NCBI GenBank assembly: GCA_029260055.1
Contig: JAJDDX010000070.1
Span: forward strand, 1 to 36,346
Length of the DNA: 36,346 bases
From: Phycisphaerae bacterium
GTDB lineage: Bacteria; Planctomycetota; Phycisphaerae; UBA1845
Direction of reading: 5' to 3'
Under the pieces are notes generated by a model that had not been told where the DNA came from, did not search any database, and saw nothing but the letters and a program-made list of their open reading frames with translations. The number at the start of each line of letters is the position of its first letter. Position 1 is the first letter of the stretch. Below are positions 1 through 7,289 of the stretch, piece after piece. A program made the translations under genes and the position numbers.

Positions 1-1
1 C

Positions 2-523
2 GGGCAGGTCGATGACGGGGGCGGTCCCGTGGATGTGGGAGCGGGCGACGCCGCTGCCGGTGAGGCTTTTTTCACGCTTAACGGCTGCGGGGCGTGCCAC
101 GGGGATGACGGCGCCAGCGGTTTTGCGGTAAGCCTGGTCGATGTCGGCCTGGATACGATGCTCGGGAAGCTCGACGGCTCACAGGGCCACGCAGGTGGAG
201 CGGTGGACGGGGTGACGAGCCAGGATGCGGACGACGTGGTTGCCTATCTCGCGTCGCTTCATGGCGGCGGCGACATCGTCGATGGCGGCGGCGTGCCCGG
301 TGATCCGGTCGCGGGTGAGGCGGTATTTGCCTCGGGCGGATGCAGCGCGTGCCACTGCGAGGACGCGAGTGGCGGATGCGCGTTGGGTGCTCCGTCGCTG
401 GCTGGGGTCGACGCTGACACGCTTGACGGTAAGGTTCGCGGCGATGCGGGCCATGTCGGAGGCACGTCGGAGCTGACGGATACGGAGATGGCGGACCTGG
501 CGGCGTATCTCGGTTCGCTCTAG
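2..523 (+). CDS. c-type cytochrome with repeated single-haem domains, 5' truncated
   Basis: The reading frame is open to the left edge, so the true start probably lies outside the window; the first in-frame start-like codon is GTG at 29. Two cytochrome c modules of about 75 residues are visible, one with CGACH and one with CSACH, each followed about 60 residues later by an L-x-x-Y-L-x-S-L helix like the C-terminal helix of class I cytochromes. Each module is preceded by a Gly/Asp-rich linker (VDDGGG and VDGGGVPGD), so the protein looks like a string of repeated domains of which the last two are seen. In family terms this is a small periplasmic or surface electron carrier. The CSACH module has two extra cysteines just after the haem site (CHCEDASGGC). 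The partner is unknown. It lies upstream of the multihaem cluster and may serve it, which is inference. Confidence 0.75.
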   Translation, partial: GQVDDGGGPVDVGAGDAAAGEAFFTLNGCGACHGDDGASGFAVSLVDVGLDTMLGKLDGSQGHAGGAVDGVTSQDADDVVAYLASLHGGGDIVDGGGVPGDPVAGEAVFASGGCSACHCEDASGGCALGAPSLAGVDADTLDGKVRGDAGHVGGTSELTDTEMADLAAYLGSL

Positions 524-549
524 CGGCACCCGGCTCGGTTCTCGCTTGT

Positions 550-605
550 TTGCCCGTGTTCATCCGACTTCGTCACGGGCAAGCTCACGCTTGCCCATGC
601 CACCC
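550..605. repeat. palindromic repeat, family A (copy 1)
   Basis: This copy shares most of its length with 9978-10033: a TTTGCCCGTG start, then ATCCGACTTCGTCACGGGCA, then a GGGCAAGC...GCTTGCCC hairpin and a CATGCCACCC end. Shorter copies lie at 23577-23608 and 34343-34374. It is non-coding and follows a gene end. There is no T tract, so it is not a standard terminator. Confidence 0.7.
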
Positions 606-610
606 GAATC

Positions 611-739
611 GGGTGCCCCGTCCTTCGGGTACTCCCGAAGGGTGGGGGACGGGTCGTGTCGCGAGGGGCGCTTCGAAGGTACACATGTCGCCGGATACCA
701 CTTCGTCCCCCACCCTTGCTGCGCAAGGATGGGGCACCC
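611..739. repeat. 129-bp dispersed element, family B (copy 1, reverse orientation)
   Basis: The element has terminal inverted repeats of about 15 bp (GGGTGCCCCRTCCTT at one end and its complement at the other), inner hairpins (GGGTACTCCCGAAGGGT and CTTGCTGCGCAAG) and a moderately conserved ~60-bp core that includes CCTTCGAAGCG. Copies of almost the same length lie at 34424-34551 and 36105-36233 in the opposite orientation. No coding capacity is convincing. It resembles a miniature inverted-repeat element or an extended REP-type element. Confidence 0.75.
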
Positions 740-772
740 ATATCGGCCTAGGGCGCACTTCCGAGGGCTGCG

Positions 773-1327
773 CTATTTCCCGGTGAGTCCGGCTTTGAGC
801 AGCATGTTCGCGCCGAAGTGCGGGTCGTGGCAGGTGATGCAGTTCTCCACGTCGTCGCCGCCGTGAGCCTCTTCGCTCAAGTCTTCCGGTTCGTCGTGGC
901 AATCGACGCAGGTATCGAACACCGACATCCTAAGGAGCTTCAACTCGGTGCTGCGGTGGAGGGTGTGGCAGGTGACGCACTCGCCGTCGGCTACCGGCGG
1001 ATGGACCGCCTCTTCGCTGAAATAGCGTGCATGGCAGGTCTTGCACTGGTCCAGCAGATCGGTCCGGACGTTCATGCGGGTGGACTTATCGTGGCAGCTC
1101 TGGCATTCCCGCTGCACGTAAGGCTGGTGCATTGAAAGAAACTGTGACGGCGGCAGCACCAGTTCCGGTGGCTGATCGGCCTTGGCCTGATCCGCATCCG
1201 ATGTGGCTGACGTGGCTTCCTCGTCGGGCACTTCGAAGAAGAAGTGCGTGAGTCGATCGCGCGTCATCTGCGAGCAACCCAGCGCCACGATCACCACACA
1301 GGGGATTACACACGCGCACCTGCGCAT
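773..1327 (-). CDS. pentahaem cytochrome c lipoprotein (doubled CXXCH family)
   Basis: This 184-residue protein has an N-terminal signal ending in a lipobox-like ALGC (Cys18), so it is probably lipid-anchored. Five CXXCH motifs bind haem c at about residues 75, 95, 117, 140 and 163 (CQSCH, CKTCH, CVTCH, CVDCH, CITCH). The paired spacing and the CHDPH context fit the doubled-CXXCH cytochromes. [10 protein letters not shown] segment follows the lipobox and precedes an acidic, Gln/Pro-rich linker, so the haem domain may sit away from the membrane. A GGAG ribosome site lies about 7 bases before the ATG. The gene is divergent from the beta-barrel/cytochrome operon and shares its 435-bp upstream region, so joint regulation is plausible. 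A role as periplasmic or surface electron carrier for that operon is inference; the redox partner is not known. Confidence 0.88.
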   Translation of the reverse strand: MRRCACVIPCVVIVALGCSQMTRDRLTHFFFEVPDEEATSATSDADQAKADQPPELVLPPSQFLSMHQPYVQRECQSCHDKSTRMNVRTDLLDQCKTCHARYFSEEAVHPPVADGECVTCHTLHRSTELKLLRMSVFDTCVDCHDEPEDLSEEAHGGDDVENCITCHDPHFGANMLLKAGLTGK

Positions 1328-1762
1328 GGCAAGACTCCGTCAATGCCGGATGATTCATTTCACCGCCGAGATCCGACCGTACGTACGGTACTAGGCTGCG
1401 GCGGCGGATCAAGCCGTCGGTTCCGTGTCCACGGGCGGCGCGCGCCGAATCCGTGGGCATTCTCATTTTACAATCGACAATCTACGGCAATCCTCCTCAA
1501 TCGGATCGCACAGGTTTTCCGATGATGATCTGAAGAGTTGCTCGGTTGCGGCGGCTGTGCGGTTGCCGCATATCGATGCGCACGCCCCGCGGCCGCCCGG
1601 GTTGAGTCGCTCAGCGACGGTCTTCGGAGCGTTGGCGCAGCGTTCGAGTGGAAGTTCGATTACAGGGCAGGCCCGCCGATTTCGCTTGGGATCGGTGGCC
1701 CGGCGGTAAACCGCTCGCATGCGGTTTCCGCGGGGCACAGGCGGCCCGTCAGAAGGTTCGCG
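1328..1762. other. divergent intergenic region
   Basis: This 435-bp gap separates the minus-strand pentahaem gene from the plus-strand operon and must hold both promoters. The plus-strand frame is open back to 1538, but the signal peptide begins only at 1763, so the upstream part is treated as leader. An AT-richer patch (TTTTACAATCGACAATC, around 1466-1484) is the most promoter-like stretch. A hairpin at 1703-1731 precedes the operon start. No riboswitch consensus was recognised. Confidence 0.6.
1703..1731 (+). promoter_or_regulatory. leader hairpin upstream of the beta-barrel gene
   Basis: An inverted repeat can form an 11-bp stem, GCGG(T)AAACCGC against GCGGTTTCCGC, with one bulged T and a TCGCAT loop. 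It ends 31 bases before the operon ATG. There is no T tract after it, so a regulatory or stability role in the 5' leader is more likely than termination. The structure is seen in the sequence; the function is inference. Confidence 0.3.
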
Positions 1763-3832
1763 ATGCGTGGCGCGGCAGAATCGCTGACCCTTTATTGTCT
1801 CACGTGCGTCCTGTCGGTGCTCGGTCCCGGCGCCGCCCTTGCGGCCGACGAACCGAGCGGCGCTGACGACGCGCCCCCCCCGCAGCCCTATTTCAGCCTG
1901 CACCGCCTCGATGCCTTCATGGAACTGGAGGCCGACTACAGACATAGCCGCGTCGACAGCGGATCGCGCAGCCTCTTCGAGCCCGGTCGCAATCAGACCA
2001 ACCGCGAGTGGGGCTTCGAGGAGCGGATCGGCTTCCGCCTCGGCGCGACGGTGCTTGATCCTAGCTTCATCACCCTCGGCGGCGAACTGAGCTTCGCCCT
2101 GACGCAGGATCACTACGAGGAATACGGCAACTGGTTCGACACGCGCCGGGACAATGACAGCGGTTATCTGCTCCAATACGACCTGCGGGCCGACTTCTTC
2201 ACCGGTAAGAAGCTCTCGGGGTCGTTCTACGGTCTGCGGCAGGATGATCGCATCACCCGCCGCTTCCAGCCGACGCTCGATCAGCGGCGGACCGGCTTCG
2301 GCACGAGTTGGACCTGGGCGGACGACACCCTCCCGATGGAATTGAGCTACGATTTCCTCGAAACCGATCGCTGGGGGAATCGTGACAAGCGGGACGACGA
2401 GCGGTTCATCGAACAGACGCTCTCGTACGGCGCCACCTGGATCATCGACAAGCACGATACGCTCAAGTTCTCCTTCGAGCACGCCGAGACGGAGCAGGAG
2501 TACCAAGGCGACTTCCAGCAGTTCGAGACGACTCGCGACCTCTTCACGCTCGATCACGAACTGGCGTTCGGCGACCAGTACCAGCACACGTTCCAGACGC
2601 TCGTTCACTGGCAGGAAGAGAGCGGCGACTTCGCCCGCGACTTCTTCGAGATCGGCCCGCAGCTAACCCTGCGCCACAGCGACACGCTCCAGACGATCTA
2701 CAAGTATCAGTTCAACCGCGAGCGGTACGCCGGGCTGGATATCGAGACGCAGCGGGCCGACTTCCAACTGATCCATCAGATCTACAGCAATCTGACGACC
2801 ACGGTGAACGCGTTCGCCCTGTACGAAGACATCGAGAACGACATCAATACGACGCAGTGGGGCGGGTCGGTGGACTGGCAATACAACCGGCGCAACCCCT
2901 ACGGCCACTTCTACGCCAACCTCGCGCTGGCGTATGACACGGAGCGGATTCGCGGTGAGAACGGCGTGCGCGTCGTGCTCGACGAGTCGCACACGTTCCG
3001 CGATCCGGTGGCGATCATGCTGCGCAATCCGGACACGGTGCCCTACGCGATCGTCGTGACCAACACCTGTAACCGGCGGGTCTACACGCCGGGCAGCGAC
3101 TACCTCGTTTACACCCAGGGCAACTACACGCGCATTCGGCGTTTGCGGGGCGGCCGCATCGAGGACGGCCAGACGATCCTCGTCGACTACCAGTACCGCA
3201 CGCCGACCACGAACCAGATCGACTCGTTCCGCGTCGACTTCAGCGTCGAGCAGCGGTTTACGGGCGGGCTTACGCCGTATTACCGCTTCTCGTATCGCAA
3301 CCAGGAGGATCGGCCCTCCTTCGGCTTCCCGCAGCGGGCCGATCGGACCGACCACCATCGCATCGGCGTGAACTACAAGCTCGACCGTTACACGTTCAGT
3401 ACCGAGTTCGAGGTCTTCGACGACACGATCGATCCGTACGAGGCATTTCATCTGAACGGGATGGTGCATCTGATTCAGACGCGTGACCACACGCTTGATG
3501 CCTCGACACGGTTCTCGCGCTATTACTTTAGTGGCGGCTATGATTACAACCGCGATGTCACGATGATCGATGTCGAACTCGATCATCGCTGGCAGATTGC
3601 GGAGCGGCTGTCAACGGTCGAGCGCGTGACGTATCGGCTCGAAGAGGACTCGGTCGCTGGCACGACGCAGGGCTGGGACGTGACCATCGGGTTCCAATAC
3701 GAGATCGGTGACCTGACGACCGAGTTGACCTTGGAATATGATCGGCTCGATTTGCCTTATTCGGATGATGAGGACTTTGGCGTCTACTTCAGGTTGCGAC
3801 GAGAGTTGGGCAGCCTGATCGCCACGCGGTAG
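1763..3832 (+). CDS. outer-membrane beta-barrel protein, porin of a putative porin-cytochrome conduit
   Basis: The 689-residue product starts with a clear signal peptide (MRGAAESLTLYCLTCV... to ALA near residue 27). The mature chain is dominated by alternating hydrophobic/polar stretches rich in Tyr, Asp and Arg, such as LSGSFYGLRQD and LTLEYDRLDL, typical of long antiparallel outer-membrane strands with acidic loops. It ends in YFRLRRELGSLIATR, not the usual terminal Phe. The length matches MtrB/PioB-type porins of about 650-750 residues, but the CXXC seen in some MtrB proteins is absent from the mature part. An insert near residues 410-480 (TPGSDYLVYTQG..., GQTILVDYQYRT) looks like a small beta domain. 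The start at 1763 was chosen for its signal peptide and the AGAAGG site before it. It is the first gene of a tight operon with NHL and multihaem proteins; that it houses a cytochrome is inference. Confidence 0.85.
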   Translation: MRGAAESLTLYCLTCVLSVLGPGAALAADEPSGADDAPPPQPYFSLHRLDAFMELEADYRHSRVDSGSRSLFEPGRNQTNREWGFEERIGFRLGATVLDPSFITLGGELSFALTQDHYEEYGNWFDTRRDNDSGYLLQYDLRADFFTGKKLSGSFYGLRQDDRITRRFQPTLDQRRTGFGTSWTWADDTLPMELSYDFLETDRWGNRDKRDDERFIEQTLSYGATWIIDKHDTLKFSFEHAETEQEYQGDFQQFETTRDLFTLDHELAFGDQYQHTFQTLVHWQEESGDFARDFFEIGPQLTLRHSDTLQTIYKYQFNRERYAGLDIETQRADFQLIHQIYSNLTTTVNAFALYEDIENDINTTQWGGSVDWQYNRRNPYGHFYANLALAYDTERIRGENGVRVVLDESHTFRDPVAIMLRNPDTVPYAIVVTNTCNRRVYTPGSDYLVYTQGNYTRIRRLRGGRIEDGQTILVDYQYRTPTTNQIDSFRVDFSVEQRFTGGLTPYYRFSYRNQEDRPSFGFPQRADRTDHHRIGVNYKLDRYTFSTEFEVFDDTIDPYEAFHLNGMVHLIQTRDHTLDASTRFSRYYFSGGYDYNRDVTMIDVELDHRWQIAERLSTVERVTYRLEEDSVAGTTQGWDVTIGFQYEIGDLTTELTLEYDRLDLPYSDDEDFGVYFRLRRELGSLIATR

Positions 3833-3836
3833 CGAT

Positions 3837-4898
3837 ATGCGACGAACGACACTAATTGTAGGGTCCGCTGTGCGGACCGGAATGTTCATCGCGACTTTGG
3901 TGGCCGTTGGTGCGATTCCCTCGGGCTGCGCGCAGCCGCGAGGTCCGCTCTTTACTGACATCGAGCCGGCGCGCGTCTGGCCGGCTCCGCCCGATTCGGC
4001 GCGGATCAAGCTCGTGGGCGTGATCGCGGGTAGCAAGGACCTGAACGCGGAGGTCACGAGCAAAGAGGCCTTCTTGACGGCGTTGCGCGGGCCTCGGCCG
4101 CCGATCAAGTTCTCCGGGCCTCACTCCGTCGCCGTGAGAGACACGAGCATGCTCGCGGTGGCGGATGCGGCCGCGGCGGCTGTCCATATCATCGATTTGG
4201 ATGAACGAACGCACACGCTGGTCTCCGGCTTCGGCGGCGAGCTCTTTCAATCGCCGTTGGGCGTGGCGTGGGCTGGTGATCGGCTCTTCGTGACCGATGC
4301 GCAGCTCGGCGAAGTGATCGAGTTGAGTTCGAACGGTGCCTTTCGCCGCCGCTTCGGCGCCTCGGCGCTCGAGCGACCTGTGGGTATTGCGTACGCGTCG
4401 CAGCGCGATCGGCTCTACGTCGTCGACGGTGACGCGCACAGTGTCGTCACTTTCGACTCGCAGGGTCGCGCCGTCGGTTCGATCGGCGGACCGGGTTCGG
4501 CTGACGGGCTCTTCAACTATCCGACGCACGTGGCGTGTACCGGTGAGCGGCTTTTAGTCGCGGACAGCGGTAACTTCCGCGTGCAGTTGCTCGATCTCGA
4601 TGGTGTGCCGATTCGCACGATCGGTAAGAAGGGCAACGCAGCCGGGGATTTCTCGCTTCCCAAGGGTGTGGCCTTCGACAGCGAGGGCCACATCTACGTT
4701 GTCGATACGCATTTCGAGAATGTACAGGTATTCGACGACGCAGGCCGACTGCTGATGGCTTTCGGAGGAGAAGGGCGGAACCTGGGGTCGTTTTGGCTAC
4801 CGGCGGGGTTGTCGATCGACGCCGCCGACCGAATCTGGGTGGCGGATGCGGGTAATCGCCGCTTGCAGGTTTTCGCGTATATGAGGGCTGCGTCATGA
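3837..4898 (+). CDS. NHL-repeat beta-propeller lipoprotein (first of two)
   Basis: This 353-residue protein has an N-terminal hydrophobic signal and a lipobox-like PSGC (Cys31), so it is probably lipid-anchored. From about residue 95 on, five to six NHL blades are visible, each with a P-x-G-[VI]-[AS] strand and a [LI]-[YFL]-V-[VAT]-D turn, for example SPLGVAWAGDRLFVTD, RPVGIAYASQRDRLYVVD, YPTHVACTGERLLVADSGN and LPAGLSIDAADRIWVADAGN. NHL propellers usually bind proteins or polymers and are not themselves redox active. The gene starts 4 bases after the beta-barrel stop and its own stop overlaps the cytochrome start by 4 bases (ATGA), so translation is probably coupled. A second start at Met16 would also give a signal peptide. 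A scaffold role for the conduit is inferred from context. Confidence 0.88.
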   Translation: MRRTTLIVGSAVRTGMFIATLVAVGAIPSGCAQPRGPLFTDIEPARVWPAPPDSARIKLVGVIAGSKDLNAEVTSKEAFLTALRGPRPPIKFSGPHSVAVRDTSMLAVADAAAAAVHIIDLDERTHTLVSGFGGELFQSPLGVAWAGDRLFVTDAQLGEVIELSSNGAFRRRFGASALERPVGIAYASQRDRLYVVDGDAHSVVTFDSQGRAVGSIGGPGSADGLFNYPTHVACTGERLLVADSGNFRVQLLDLDGVPIRTIGKKGNAAGDFSLPKGVAFDSEGHIYVVDTHFENVQVFDDAGRLLMAFGGEGRNLGSFWLPAGLSIDAADRIWVADAGNRRLQVFAYMRAAS

Positions 4899-6706
4899 GA
4901 GGGTGGACGCCGGCATTAATCGGTCTCGCCGCTATCGGGGTGATGGCGGGCGCCGCTGTGGCGGACGAGTCCGTGGTGAACTCGAAGCACGATCTTTCCT
5001 CGCGCGGGCCGGGTCCGATTCGGGCGACCGAAGAGTCGGAAGTCTGCATCTTCTGCCACACGCCGCACAACGCCGCGCCGCAGACGCCGCTGTGGAACCG
5101 TGCGAACCCGCGCACGCACTATCGTATCTATCAGAGCTCGACGCTGGACGCACGAATCGATCAGCCCTCCGGCCCGTCGAAGATGTGTCTGAGTTGCCAC
5201 GACGGATCGATGGCACTGGGCAACGTGCTGTCTCGGCCCGCGGATGAGCCGATCGTCATGACCGCCCGTACGATTCCACCGGGCTCTACCGACCTGACCG
5301 ACGACCTTTCGGATGATCATCCGATCGGCTTCCGGTATGACCGGGCGGTCTCTAACGCCGACGACGAGATTCGGCCGCCGGAACTGATCAGCGTCGAGTT
5401 GCCGCTCGGGGCTCACGGCGAGATGCACTGCACGACGTGCCACGATCCGCACAACAACGAACTCGGCGACTTCCTTCGGATTTCCGATCAGATGGCCGCC
5501 ATCTGCATTACGTGTCACGACAAGGACGGCTGGCATCGCGCGTCGCATGCCACGAGTCGCAAGCGGACGCCGGGCCGATCGGTCGATCCGACGGAGCGGC
5601 TGAAGTACGGCAACGTGACGTCCAACGGCTGCATGAGCTGCCACAAGATCCACTCGGCCCGTCATCCTGAGCGGCTGCTTCGGGCTCGGCGCGACGAGGA
5701 CAACTGCCTGAACTGCCACAGCGGTGCGGTGGCGAACTTCAACATCGCCGCCGACATTCGCAAGCGTTCCGGGCACTACGTACCCGGGCGGGGCGGCGTA
5801 CACGATCCGGCGGAGAGGCCATTTACGATGCGGCGGCACGTCGAGTGCGTGGATTGCCACAATCCGCACGCCGCGCAGCCCAACCCGATTGGCCGCGTGC
5901 GCGGCACGCTCGGGCAGGTCGTCAAGGGTCCTAACCTGCACGTGCCCGGCGTGACGCTTTCCGGTCGCGAGACGGACGATTCGCGCTTCCTCTCCGAGAT
6001 ATGCTTCAAGTGCCACGGTGACGGCGTCGCTCGGCCTCGGTTGCAGACGACGCGGCAGGTCAGCCAGACCAACGTGCGACTCGAGTTCCAGGTGTCGAAC
6101 CCGTCCTTCCACCCGGTCGGCGGCCCGCGGCGCAACAGTGATGTGGTGAGCCTGATCTCGCCGTTGCGCGTGGGCAGCACCATCACCTGCACGGATTGCC
6201 ACAACAGTAACAACGCCAGGGCGTTCGGCGGCAGTGGGGCGAACGGCCCGCACGGCTCGCTCTTCGAGCCGCTGCTGGTGCGTAACTACGACACGGATGA
6301 CTTCACGCCGGAAAACGCCGAGGCATACAGCCTCTGCTATGGCTGCCACGATCGCGACAGCATTTTGAACGATGAGAGCTTCTCGCGGCATCGCCGCCAC
6401 ATCGTCGACATTCGCACGCCGTGCAGCGTGTGTCACGACGCCCACGGTGTCTATCGCGGGCAGGGCGGCACGAACACGCACACGAACCTGATCAACTTCG
6501 ATTTGTCGGTCGTATCGCCGGCCGATTCTCCGAGCGGACGAAGGGTGGAATACACCGACACCGGTCGCATGTCGGGCAACTGCACGTTGACCTGCCACGG
6601 CATGACCCACGTGAACTTCCCCTATTCCAACAGCAGCGCCGCCTCGAAGAGCAGCGGCAGCAGCCTTCGCGGCCTGTCAGGCACGCGGCAAGGAGGCACA
6701 CGATGA
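4895..6706 (+). CDS. secreted multihaem cytochrome c, 11 CXXCH plus one CX3CH
   Basis: The 603-residue product has a signal peptide (cleavage near AVA-DES, residue 23). Eleven CXXCH sites are seen in order: CIFCH, CLSCH, CTTCH, CITCH, CMSCH, CLNCH, CVDCH, CFKCH, CTDCH, CYGCH and CSVCH. A twelfth, irregular CTLTCH (CX3CH) lies at 6581-6598. Contexts such as SKHDLS, FCHTPHN, PLWN, CLSCHDGS, HPIGF and CHDPHNNELGDFL match the cytochrome families carrying doubled-CXXCH motifs common in metal-reducing bacteria, and many extra His residues could be distal ligands. The C-terminus is a Ser/Gly-rich tail. It probably moves electrons over a long chain in the periplasm, inside the porin or on the surface. 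It overlaps the NHL gene before it and the tetrahaem gene after it by 4 bases each. The exact place of the protein is not shown by the sequence. Confidence 0.93.
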   Translation: MRGWTPALIGLAAIGVMAGAAVADESVVNSKHDLSSRGPGPIRATEESEVCIFCHTPHNAAPQTPLWNRANPRTHYRIYQSSTLDARIDQPSGPSKMCLSCHDGSMALGNVLSRPADEPIVMTARTIPPGSTDLTDDLSDDHPIGFRYDRAVSNADDEIRPPELISVELPLGAHGEMHCTTCHDPHNNELGDFLRISDQMAAICITCHDKDGWHRASHATSRKRTPGRSVDPTERLKYGNVTSNGCMSCHKIHSARHPERLLRARRDEDNCLNCHSGAVANFNIAADIRKRSGHYVPGRGGVHDPAERPFTMRRHVECVDCHNPHAAQPNPIGRVRGTLGQVVKGPNLHVPGVTLSGRETDDSRFLSEICFKCHGDGVARPRLQTTRQVSQTNVRLEFQVSNPSFHPVGGPRRNSDVVSLISPLRVGSTITCTDCHNSNNARAFGGSGANGPHGSLFEPLLVRNYDTDDFTPENAEAYSLCYGCHDRDSILNDESFSRHRRHIVDIRTPCSVCHDAHGVYRGQGGTNTHTNLINFDLSVVSPADSPSGRRVEYTDTGRMSGNCTLTCHGMTHVNFPYSNSSAASKSSGSSLRGLSGTRQGGTR

Positions 6707-7287
6707 GAAGAACGGCTATCGTAAGCGTGTACGTGCTCATCGCGGTCACGGCTGTCGGCGCACTGGCACTGACCGGGATCGAGGGCTCGAAGCACGACTT
6801 CAGCAATGAGGACTGGGCCGGGGAGGACGCCTGCGGAGCTTGCCACACGCCGCATCGATCCGTGCCGCCGAAAACCGCGCCTCTATGGGACACGAGCGCG
6901 GACTTGAGCCGCACGTTCGGCACGTCGGCTGCGGACGGCAGTACGCCCGGGCGCGGTACGACGCTGTGCCTGCGTTGCCACGACGGGACGATCGCACCGG
7001 CCGGCGCCGCCGGAGCACATCGCGAGAGCTTTGCCTTCAGCACGCATCCCGGCGCGGTCTCGACCGGGTACGCCACGAGCGAACACCCGGTGGGCGTCGA
7101 GTATCCTCGGACCGACAAGGGCTTTCGCCCGCTGACCTCGGTGGTGGCGTCGGGCACGGTGACGCTTCCGGACGGTATGGTCGAGTGCGTGTCGTGCCAC
7201 GATCCGCACGACGAGGCGGGCCTCTACGCCATGCTGGTGACGAGCAACGCACGCAGTGCCCTGTGCCTGACGTGCCACAAGAAGTAG
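6703..7287 (+). CDS. tetrahaem cytochrome c (doubled CXXCH family)
   Basis: This 194-residue protein begins with a hydrophobic N-terminal segment (VYVLIAVTAVGALALTG) that can act as a signal peptide or membrane anchor. It carries four haem motifs: CGACH, CLRCH, CVSCH and CLTCH, the last three residues from the end. It matches the N-terminal part of the preceding large cytochrome almost motif by motif: GSKHDFS against NSKHDLS, CHTPH, APLW against TPLW, CLRCHDGT against CLSCHDGS, EHPVGVEY against DHPIGFRY, and CHDPHDEAGLYAML against CHDPHNNELGDFL. The two probably share an ancestor, by duplication of a four-haem unit. The start at 6703 is set by a perfect AGGAGG at 6691-6696 and the ATGA overlap. 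It probably shuttles electrons to or from the large cytochrome, which is inference. Confidence 0.92.
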   Translation: MRRTAIVSVYVLIAVTAVGALALTGIEGSKHDFSNEDWAGEDACGACHTPHRSVPPKTAPLWDTSADLSRTFGTSAADGSTPGRGTTLCLRCHDGTIAPAGAAGAHRESFAFSTHPGAVSTGYATSEHPVGVEYPRTDKGFRPLTSVVASGTVTLPDGMVECVSCHDPHDEAGLYAMLVTSNARSALCLTCHKK

Positions 7288-7289
7288 CC

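Noticed and set aside
1600-1762. GEMM-type cyclic dinucleotide riboswitch before the cytochrome operon
   Set aside because: Such switches control some cytochrome genes, so the leader was read for the conserved GCAAAGC-type core and tetraloop. GGTAAACCG is similar in part only and the rest is missing.
1463-2608. Long minus-strand frame of 381 residues opposite the beta-barrel gene
   Set aside because: It is the complement shadow of a real gene in GC-rich DNA. Its translation is low-complexity Glu/Val/Arg text without domains, while the plus strand has signal peptide and barrel strands.
4916-6610. Minus-strand frame of 564 residues opposite the large cytochrome
   Set aside because: The plus strand carries eleven CXXCH motifs. 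The minus frame is Arg/Val-rich with no motif and no ribosome site, so it is a shadow.
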